Shown: positions 50,284 to 56,596 of the stretch, one piece after another
How positions within the stretch are numbered: position 1 is the stretch's first letter
How the letters are laid out: each line of letters opens with the position of its first letter
NCBI RefSeq assembly: GCF_010093085.1
Contig: NZ_MSRC01000007.1
Coordinates: 62,001 to 126,000 of the forward strand
Reading direction: 5' to 3'
DNA length: 64,000 nt
From: Bacillus sp. SKDU12
GTDB lineage: Bacteria > Bacillota > Bacilli > Bacillales > Bacillaceae
The notes under the pieces: model-generated
Seen by the model: only the letters and a program-made list of their open reading frames with translations
Database searches by the model: none
Told to the model about the DNA's origin: nothing
Position numbers and translations under genes: made by a program

Positions 50284-50486
50284 TAAGCCTCAGCTGCGAA
50301 ATGAACGACCGCGCTGTATAATATTCTTTCGTCTGCCACAGCAGTTTGGTGTGAAACAGATTTCACCCGGAGCATGATAGCTTTATTGTTTTCAATTTGA
50401 GTATTGATTTTCTTTTCAAGCTCCTGCAATGAAGCCGCTTCGAAAAACTCCACTTTGTCTTTTATCAGATCCAATTGAAAATTCAT
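50283..50486 (-). CDS. yrzA: DUF2536 small protein YrzA
   Basis: A 67-residue soluble protein (MNFQLDLIKDKVEFFEAASL, ending VVHFAAEA) with a GGAGGG site seven bases upstream on the minus strand. DUF2536 is found only in Bacillus and relatives; no function is known. It is the only leftward gene between 30 and 56 kb. Confidence 0.85.
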   Translation of the reverse strand: MNFQLDLIKDKVEFFEAASLQELEKKINTQIENNKAIMLRVKSVSHQTAVADERILYSAVVHFAAEA

Positions 50487-50621
50487 ATTTCGGCCCTCCA
50501 GCTTTCACAAGTCATATGAAGTATAAGCTTTTTTCCGGGCAAAACGCAACATAGATGGCATAAAATGCACAAGATGTTTTAGTATCTGCTTTCTGGAAGA
50601 TGTGGTAAGATAGGAACTGTT

Positions 50622-50656
50622 CCATCATTAATTCATAGTATACTTATAGGAATTAT
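50622..50656 (+). promoter_or_regulatory. yrrT operon -10 region with CymR-like box
   Basis: TATACT (50639-50644) is a plausible -10 without a good -35. It is embedded in ATTAATTCATAG and TATAGGAATTAT, which resemble the AT-rich CymR box with its GGAATT end. In B. subtilis this operon is CymR-repressed. Confidence 0.55.
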
Positions 50657-50677
50657 AAAATATGGAGTGTGATAATT

Positions 50678-51319
50678 ATGGGACGTGAATTTATCCCTCT
50701 CTTTGAAGATTGGGCCGCAACTTATGATCAAACAGTACAAGGTTTTGATATTCAGTATAAAGAAGCGTTCAGAGGCTATGATAGTATCCTTGATGTCATT
50801 GTCCGCAGGTCTGGAACACATGTGTTAGAATTTGGCCCGGGGACGGGGAATTTGACAGTGAAGCTGCTGGAGGCGGGCAAAGCTGTATTTGGAATCGAAC
50901 CGTCTCCTGCAATGCGTAAATTAGCTTCTGATAAGCTTTCGGACAGGGCGGAAATCGTGGACGGAGACTTCCTGACATTTCCTGATCCGCCATTTCAGGC
51001 TGACACAATTGTCAGTTCATATGCTTTTCATCATTTGACCGACGAAGAAAAGCGGGCTGCCATAAAGCAATATGGCAAATACCTTCGCTTGCATGATAAA
51101 ATAGTGTTTGCCGATACCGTCTTTGAAGATGTGCCAGCGTATCAACAGGCGATTGATAAAGCTCGTTCTCAAGGGTTCTATCAGCTGGCAGATGATTTAG
51201 AGACGGAGCATTATCCTACATTGGATGCATTGAAAGAGATGTTTATAGCTGAAAGTTTTGCAGTCCAATTCACTCAGCATAACGACTTCGTGTGGATAAT
51301 GGAGGCGATCAAACGGTAA
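50678..51319 (+). CDS. yrrT: SAM-dependent methyltransferase YrrT
   Basis: A 213-residue class I methyltransferase. SAM motif I is VLEFGPGTGNLTVKLLEAG, followed by FGIEPSPAMRKLA and IVSSYAFHHLTDEEK. Start ATG 50678 has TGGAGTG. The gene leads the operon that recycles S-adenosylhomocysteine, so its product would feed SAH to MtnN; the acceptor is unknown. mtnN begins 20 bp later. Confidence 0.9.
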   Translation: MGREFIPLFEDWAATYDQTVQGFDIQYKEAFRGYDSILDVIVRRSGTHVLEFGPGTGNLTVKLLEAGKAVFGIEPSPAMRKLASDKLSDRAEIVDGDFLTFPDPPFQADTIVSSYAFHHLTDEEKRAAIKQYGKYLRLHDKIVFADTVFEDVPAYQQAIDKARSQGFYQLADDLETEHYPTLDALKEMFIAESFAVQFTQHNDFVWIMEAIKR

Positions 51320-51339
51320 AGTGAAGGGAATGTGAATAG

Positions 51340-52035
51340 ATGAAACTAGCAGTCATCGGAGCAATGGAAGAGGAAGTTACGATCTTAAGAAGCAAACTTA
51401 AAAATGCAAAAACAGAAACAATCGCACACTGTGAATTTACAACAGGAGAATATGAAGGAACTGAAGTGATTCTTTTAAAATCAGGAATTGGAAAAGTAAA
51501 TGCTGCCATCAGCACAACGCTTTTGCTTGACCGATATAAACCTGATTATGTGATTAACACAGGCTCAGCGGGCGGATTTCATCATACACTGAATGTAGGG
51601 GATGTCGTCATTTCAACTGACGTTCGCCACCATGACGTGGATGTAACGGCCTTTGACTATGAATATGGCCAGGTTCCGGGGCTTCCGGCTGCTTATGAGG
51701 CAGACGAAAAGCTGATCGGCATCACTGAAGAAGCGGTTTCTGAACTTGACGGCATTCAGGCTGCAAAAGGAACGATTGCAACAGGCGATTCTTTTATGAA
51801 CGATCCGAAGCGGGTTGAAGATGTGCGTGCGAAATTTTCTGATCTGTACGCGGTTGAAATGGAGGCTGCGGCAGTGGCTCAAGTGTGCCATCAATTTAAA
51901 ACGCCGTTTGTCGTCATCAGAGCGTTATCTGATATCGCAGGAAAAGAATCACATGTATCATTTGACCAATTTTTAGAGCAGGCGGCTGTCAATTCCACAG
52001 AGCTTGTGTTAAAAGTGATCAAACGAATTCATTAA
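51340..52035 (+). CDS. mtnN: 5'-methylthioadenosine/S-adenosylhomocysteine nucleosidase
   Basis: A 231-residue nucleosidase that cleaves adenine from MTA and SAH. Motifs are [39 protein letters not shown] and [12 protein letters not shown] with the catalytic aspartate in IRALSDIAG. Its SAH product S-ribosylhomocysteine leads via LuxS to homocysteine, used by MccA downstream. Confidence 0.97.
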   Translation: MKLAVIGAMEEEVTILRSKLKNAKTETIAHCEFTTGEYEGTEVILLKSGIGKVNAAISTTLLLDRYKPDYVINTGSAGGFHHTLNVGDVVISTDVRHHDVDVTAFDYEYGQVPGLPAAYEADEKLIGITEEAVSELDGIQAAKGTIATGDSFMNDPKRVEDVRAKFSDLYAVEMEAAAVAQVCHQFKTPFVVIRALSDIAGKESHVSFDQFLEQAAVNSTELVLKVIKRIH

Positions 52036-52063
52036 AACGGGGGGAGCGTTCTCCTCCGTTTTC
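52035..52063 (+). terminator. Hairpin between mtnN and mccA, possible partial terminator
   Basis: AAAACGGGGGGAG folds with CTCCTCCGTTTT (one G-U and one bulge). The T-run is only four long, so it may attenuate or stabilise rather than end the transcript. Confidence 0.45.
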
Positions 52064-52098
52064 CCTAAAAACAACCTCTATCAAGGAGGAGGACATAT

Positions 52099-53022
52099 AT
52101 GACTGTTATTACCGACATTACGGAGCTGATTGGAAATACACCCCTTCTCCGCTTGAAGAACTTTGATGTTCCAAAAGGCGTCACAGTGTATGCCAAGCTT
52201 GAAATGATGAATCCCGGCGGGAGCATCAAAGACAGACTGGGCGATATGCTGATCCGTGACGCGTTGGAATCGGGCAAGGTGAAGCCAGGCGGCGTAATTA
52301 TCGAAGCTACGGCAGGAAATACAGGGATTGGCCTTGCGCTGAGTGCCAGAAAACATGGGTTGCAAGCGATTTTTTGTGTCCCAGAGCATTTCAGTACAGA
52401 AAAACAGCAAATTATGCAGGCGCTTGGCGCATCAATCATTCATACGCCGCGTCAAGACGGAATGCAGGGAGCCATTCAAAAAGCCATTCAGCTGGAGACT
52501 GAAATTGACAATTCTTATTGCGTTTTGCAATTTAAAAACCAAGTAAATCCATCGACTTACTATAAGACGCTTGGACCTGAAATTTGGGAAGCGCTTGACG
52601 GCAATATTCATACGTTCGTTGCAGGGGCGGGATCAGGAGGCACATTTGCAGGAACTGCTTCCTTCTTAAAGGAAAAAAATCCAGCAGTCAAAACGGTCAT
52701 TGTCGAACCAGAGGGGTCTATTTTAAATGGAGGAGAGCCATACGCCCACAAAACAGAAGGCATCGGAATGGAGTTCATTCCTGATTATATGAATAAGAGC
52801 CATTTTGATGAGATTTACACCGTAACAGATGAGAATGCGTTCAGGCTTGTAAAAGAAGCAGCGGAACAAGAAGGTCTGCTGATCGGAAGCTCATCAGGTG
52901 CAGCGCTTTATGCAGCATTAGAGGAAGCGAAAAAAGCCTCAGCAGGAACAAATATAGTCACGGTATTGCCTGACAGCAGCGATCGATATATCAGTAAACA
53001 CATATACGAAGGAGGCATCTGA
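52099..53022 (+). CDS. mccA: O-acetylserine-dependent cystathionine beta-synthase MccA
   Basis: A 307-residue fold-type II PLP enzyme (YrhA). The PLP lysine is in NPGGSIKDRLGD, the substrate loop is EATAGNTGIGLAL and the phosphate cradle GAGSGGTFAG. In B. subtilis it joins homocysteine with O-acetylserine to give cystathionine. It ends two bases before mccB, which cleaves the product. Confidence 0.95.
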   Translation: MTVITDITELIGNTPLLRLKNFDVPKGVTVYAKLEMMNPGGSIKDRLGDMLIRDALESGKVKPGGVIIEATAGNTGIGLALSARKHGLQAIFCVPEHFSTEKQQIMQALGASIIHTPRQDGMQGAIQKAIQLETEIDNSYCVLQFKNQVNPSTYYKTLGPEIWEALDGNIHTFVAGAGSGGTFAGTASFLKEKNPAVKTVIVEPEGSILNGGEPYAHKTEGIGMEFIPDYMNKSHFDEIYTVTDENAFRLVKEAAEQEGLLIGSSSGAALYAALEEAKKASAGTNIVTVLPDSSDRYISKHIYEGGI

Positions 53023-53023
53023 T

Positions 53024-54163
53024 ATGAAGAAAAAAACTTTGATGATTCACGGGGGAATCACAGGTGATGAGAAAACAGGTGCAGTGTCTGTGCCTATTTA
53101 TCAAGTTAGCACGTACAAGCAGCCGAAAGCAGGGCAGCATACCGGCTATGAGTATTCCAGAACGGCGAATCCGACAAGGTCTGCTCTCGAAACGCTTGTG
53201 ACAGAGCTGGAAGGCGGGGAAGCGAGTTATGCGTTCAGTTCTGGAATGGCTGCCATTACCGCGGTCATGATGCTGTTTAACAGCGGGGATCATGTCGTGT
53301 TGACTGATGATGTGTACGGCGGAACATACCGCGTGATGACAAAGGTGCTTAATCGTCTCGGTATTGAGTCAACATTTGTCGATACAAGTAGCAGAGAAGA
53401 AGTTGAAAATGCGATTCGCCCTAACACAAAAGCCATCTATATTGAGACACCGACAAATCCGCTGCTCAAAATTACCGATTTGGCGCTTATGTCTGATATT
53501 GCCAAAAAAGCGGATGTTCTGCTTATCGTAGACAATACCTTCAACACGCCTTATTTTCAGCAGCCGCTTGCTTTAGGAGCTGATATCGTGCTTCATAGTG
53601 CGACAAAATATCTTGGCGGACACAGTGACGTCGTCGGGGGTTTAGTTGTGACCGCTTCGAAAGAACTTGGTGAAGAGCTCCATTTTGTGCAAAATTCCAC
53701 AGGCGGCGTGCTCGGTCCTCAAGATTCCTGGCTGTTGATGAGAGGAATTAAAACATTGGGTCTTAGAATGGAAGCGATCGATCAAAATGCGCGGAAAATC
53801 GCAAGTTTTCTTGAGAATCACCCTGCTGTTCAAACGTTATATTACCCTGGTTCTTCAAATCATCCCGGACATGAGCTCGCAAAAACACAAGGATCTGGCT
53901 TCGGCGGCATGATCTCCTTTGATATCGGCAGTGAAAAGCAGGTTGATGCATTTTTAGGGAAGTTGAAACTGTTTACCATTGCCGAAAGTCTTGGCGCTGT
54001 AGAAAGTTTAATTTCTGTTCCGGCAAGAATGACACATGCCTCTATACCGAGAGAGCGTCGGATTGAGCTTGGCATTACAGACGGGCTGATCAGAATTTCG
54101 GTAGGAATTGAAGATGCGGAAGATTTACTGGACGATATTGAGCGGGCGCTTAAAAATATATAA
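53024..54163 (+). CDS. mccB: Cystathionine gamma-lyase / homocysteine gamma-lyase MccB
   Basis: A 379-residue fold-type I PLP enzyme (YrhB). The PLP lysine lies in VLHSATKYLGGHSDVVGG; the N-terminus keeps VPIYQVSTYKQ and SRTANPTR of the Cys/Met metabolism family. It splits cystathionine to cysteine, and can release H2S from homocysteine. It sits one base after mccA; GGAGG is inside the end of that gene. Confidence 0.96.
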   Translation: MKKKTLMIHGGITGDEKTGAVSVPIYQVSTYKQPKAGQHTGYEYSRTANPTRSALETLVTELEGGEASYAFSSGMAAITAVMMLFNSGDHVVLTDDVYGGTYRVMTKVLNRLGIESTFVDTSSREEVENAIRPNTKAIYIETPTNPLLKITDLALMSDIAKKADVLLIVDNTFNTPYFQQPLALGADIVLHSATKYLGGHSDVVGGLVVTASKELGEELHFVQNSTGGVLGPQDSWLLMRGIKTLGLRMEAIDQNARKIASFLENHPAVQTLYYPGSSNHPGHELAKTQGSGFGGMISFDIGSEKQVDAFLGKLKLFTIAESLGAVESLISVPARMTHASIPRERRIELGITDGLIRISVGIEDAEDLLDDIERALKNI

Positions 54164-54206
54164 CAAATGGATACAATTACTTTCTCTGTAAGCCGCCAGA
54201 TTATAT

Positions 54207-54212
54207 TATAAT
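54207..54212 (+). promoter_or_regulatory. Candidate -10 of an internal yrhC promoter
   Basis: TATAAT in an AT-rich stretch about 34 bp before yrhC; no good -35, so low confidence. Confidence 0.3.
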
Positions 54213-54245
54213 AGTCGTATACTATGAATCTGGCAGGTGATTCTT

Positions 54246-54476
54246 TTGAACAAAATTAGAATTAAATCTTTAAAAGAAGACTATAAGCATTTTGCTTTTA
54301 CATTGCTTGCAGTCAGCACTTTTTTATATATAGGCGCAGTTCTTCCTGATCAAGGCTTAACGTTAGCCCAGAAATCAACGATGTTTCTAGCGGATTGCGT
54401 ATTTTTAGCCGGTGCCTTCTTTTGCGCTGATCGTTCACTGATTTATAAGAAGCGTTTAGAGGAAGCTGACGAATAA
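54246..54476 (+). CDS. yrhC: Small membrane protein YrhC
   Basis: A 76-residue protein with two transmembrane segments (HFAFTLLAVSTFLYIGAVL and STMFLADCVFLAGAFFCADR). Start is TTG 54246, after GGCAGGTG. It is the last gene of the yrrT-mccB operon in B. subtilis. Function is unknown; two cysteines in the second helix are notable next to cysteine-synthesis genes but may be chance. Confidence 0.82.
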   Translation: MNKIRIKSLKEDYKHFAFTLLAVSTFLYIGAVLPDQGLTLAQKSTMFLADCVFLAGAFFCADRSLIYKKRLEEADE

Positions 54477-54486
54477 AAAATGAAGG

Positions 54487-54522
54487 CAGAGAAGCAAAGC
54501 GTGTGTTTGCTTCTCTTTTTTC
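54487..54522 (+). terminator. yrhC terminator
   Basis: AGAGAAGCAAA pairs with TTTGCTTCTC around a seven-base loop, followed by six T. Confidence 0.9.
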
Positions 54523-54595
54523 TGTTTAAATAGTTGCACATATGGTGTTTTGAAATGAGTGGTGAGAAAATTGAGAATGTTTTATGAGGGTCATT

Positions 54596-54646
54596 TTGAC
54601 ATTTTTATCATCATCATTTATATTATATGAATACATGATCATATAT
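54596..54646 (+). promoter_or_regulatory. Exporter promoter with CzrA-like operator
   Basis: TTGACA (54596-54601), 17 bp, TATATT (54619-54624) is a strong promoter. Overlapping the -10 and start is ATATGA (54625-54630), 8 bp, TCATAT (54639-54644); written as TATGAA-N6-ATCATA it differs by one base from the ArsR/CzrA-type pattern TATGAA-N6-TTCATA. Binding there would block transcription until zinc or cadmium releases the repressor. Confidence 0.6.
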
Positions 54647-54739
54647 ATCGGTTTGAGTCTTGTTAGAATGTGTAATAACAGATAAGAAATAATAATCGCA
54701 CATGCATCAAGGAACTTTAATTGAAGGAGGAGATTTTTT

Positions 54740-55687
54740 ATGGGCCACAACCATAGCCACAATCATGCTGCAGGATCCAATAAAAAGGTTTTATTGTTCT
54801 CTTTTATCCTTATTACAGGTTATATGGTGATAGAAGTGATAGGCGGGTTTTTAACAAATAGTCTTGCACTCTTATCAGATGCAGGCCATATGCTAAGTGA
54901 TTCAATCTCATTAATGGTTGCCCTGATTGCTTTTACATTAGCTGAGAAAAAGGCAAGTCACAATCAGACTTTCGGCTATAAACGATTTGAGATTCTTGCC
55001 GCTGTTATAAATGGTGTGGCATTAATTCTTATTTCCCTATATATCATTTATGAAGCAATCGGGCGTTTTTCTCATCCGGCAGAAGTAGCAACAACCGGCA
55101 TGCTTACGATTAGTATCATCGGGTTAATTGTGAATATATTAGTCGCATGGATTATGCTGAGTGGCGGAAATACAGAGCATAATTTGAACATAAGAGGCGC
55201 TTATTTACATGTGATAAGCGATGTGCTCGGCTCTGTAGGTGCTATTCTAGCTGCGATACTTATCATCTTTTTTGGGTGGAGCTGGGCAGACCCACTTGCT
55301 AGTGTTATTGTGGCTATTCTAGTTCTAAGAAGCGGTTACAATGTCACCAAAGATTCCATTCACGTCTTAATGGAAGGAACACCAAAAAATATAGATGTCG
55401 ATGACATCATTTTGACAATTGAGGAGACAGAGGGAATTCAAAATATACATGATTTACACATCTGGTCCATCACAAGCGGATTAAACGCTCTTTCTTGCCA
55501 CGCTGTTGTTGATGAGCAGCTGACCATTTCAGAAAGTGAAGGTATTTTGCGTAAAATTGAACATAAGCTTGAACACAAAGACATCACGCATGTAACGATT
55601 CAAATGGAAACCGAAGCACATAATCATGACAATGCAATCCTTTGTCAGGCCAAGGTTGAGAAACCTCATGATCACCATCATCACTAA
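54740..55687 (+). CDS. Cation diffusion facilitator, CzcD-like Zn/Cd exporter
   Basis: A 315-residue CDF transporter. Six helices carry the two metal sites SLALLSDAGHMLSDS (helix 2) and AYLHVISDVLGS (helix 5). Histidine-rich ends (MGHNHSHNHA and PHDHHHH) bind metal. The cytoplasmic dimer domain ends HKDITHVTIQMETEAHNHD. It is close to B. subtilis CzcD as I recall it, but that gene lies elsewhere next to czcO; here it stands alone between yrhC and yrhD with its own regulated promoter and AAGGAGGAG site. It therefore looks like an inserted or duplicated copy. Confidence 0.9.
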   Translation: MGHNHSHNHAAGSNKKVLLFSFILITGYMVIEVIGGFLTNSLALLSDAGHMLSDSISLMVALIAFTLAEKKASHNQTFGYKRFEILAAVINGVALILISLYIIYEAIGRFSHPAEVATTGMLTISIIGLIVNILVAWIMLSGGNTEHNLNIRGAYLHVISDVLGSVGAILAAILIIFFGWSWADPLASVIVAILVLRSGYNVTKDSIHVLMEGTPKNIDVDDIILTIEETEGIQNIHDLHIWSITSGLNALSCHAVVDEQLTISESEGILRKIEHKLEHKDITHVTIQMETEAHNHDNAILCQAKVEKPHDHHHH

Positions 55688-55812
55688 AGCATCTGATTAT
55701 TCTCGAGGCCATTATAGCCAGTATGAGCGTCTCGCGTGTTAATAACATGTACGATCGAAGCTGGTCGATTTCAAAAGGTTTATCAATTTGAAAATACGTA
55801 ATGAAGTGGGGA
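55688..55812 (-). pseudogene. Possible relic of an IS transposase
   Basis: Read on the minus strand, the segment just after the exporter gives QIDKPFEIDQLRSY followed by ETLILAIMASR. This resembles the EIDELxTYV...RLIWxAYALxR core of IS1-family transposases, but in-frame stops lie on the 5' side and no terminal repeats are visible. The likeness is by eye over about 30 residues, so it is weak. The rest of 55813-56000 holds no convincing gene: one 66-codon ORF has no ribosome binding site and odd composition. Confidence 0.3.
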
Positions 55813-56000
55813 CTCTGATGTTGTCAGGGTGGCTCATTTATTTGGTTTCCTTCGCGTAAACATGGATTTTCTTCAAAATATGAATTGCTGCGTATCTACA
55901 GAAATACATTGTGAAATAATTGCAGACAGAAGTAAAAACTGCCCTCAAACGAAAGAAACAAATTGCTTAGGGATTGTCCATTCATTTTATGGCAGCCCAT

Positions 56001-56048
56001 GCAAAAAAAATCCTTCAAACGTTCAATGAACGAAAGAAGGATTTTTTT
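56001..56048. terminator. Bidirectional terminator between exporter region and yrhD
   Basis: AAAAAAATCCTTC pairs with GAAGGATTTTTTT, and an inner CGTTC-AAT-GAACG stem is separated by a symmetric AAA/AAA loop. Confidence 0.85.
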
Positions 56049-56095
56049 AATCAATCAGCAAATAGTTGAATCATGATACGCTAGCAGATTTTAAG

Positions 56096-56578
56096 TTATT
56101 TCTCTTGCAGTTCTTTTCCCATGCCTTTTAAAAACTGAAGGCCGAAGCCGACCGCTCTGTTGATATCAGGATCGTTCATTGCTTTTAAAAGGTCAAGAAT
56201 TCCGACTTTCTTGTCTTCTTTTAAAAAGCTTTGCGCCTGTTCAGTTCCAGCCATCATGCTTTCTAAAAGTTTTCCTGTGAATTCAGGATCAGCTTTTGTC
56301 AATGCGCTTCCGGCGGCCATCATCGTGTTGATGAGATTGGTGACAGGCTCGCGCGAAACTTGGCCAAGTGCAATCTTTGCGATGTCTTCCTTCGCTCTCA
56401 GCATGCTTGCTGCAGCATCAAAAATGCCAAGCTCATTGAGCTCATTCATTACCGTCATCGTTTTAGAGACGGCATCTTCATTTTCCGCCAGCAATTCTTT
56501 CAGTTCTTCTAATTTTTCAAGTTTGATTTGTTCTGCTGTTTTTGTTTCTTTTTTGATCGTTGTAATCGGAGCTGCCAT
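56096..56578 (-). CDS. yrhD: DUF1641 protein YrhD, formate dehydrogenase partner
   Basis: A 160-residue helical protein (MAAPITTIKKETKTAEQIKL) of the DUF1641 family, with conserved LGIFDAAASMLRAKEDIAKI and AVGFGLQFLKGMGKELQ. DUF1641 proteins are nearly always encoded beside FdhF-like formate dehydrogenases in Bacilli, and act as an accessory or electron-transfer subunit. It follows yrhE by 18 bp on the minus strand with AAAGGAGGAG as site. Confidence 0.9.
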   Translation of the reverse strand: MAAPITTIKKETKTAEQIKLEKLEELKELLAENEDAVSKTMTVMNELNELGIFDAAASMLRAKEDIAKIALGQVSREPVTNLINTMMAAGSALTKADPEFTGKLLESMMAGTEQAQSFLKEDKKVGILDLLKAMNDPDINRAVGFGLQFLKGMGKELQEK

Positions 56579-56596
56579 TTGTTCTCCTCCTTTCGT

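Noticed and set aside
55829-56029. 66-codon ORF after the exporter, with six cysteines
   Set aside because: No ribosome binding site, frame runs into the terminator, composition unlike a folded protein. I treat it as non-coding.
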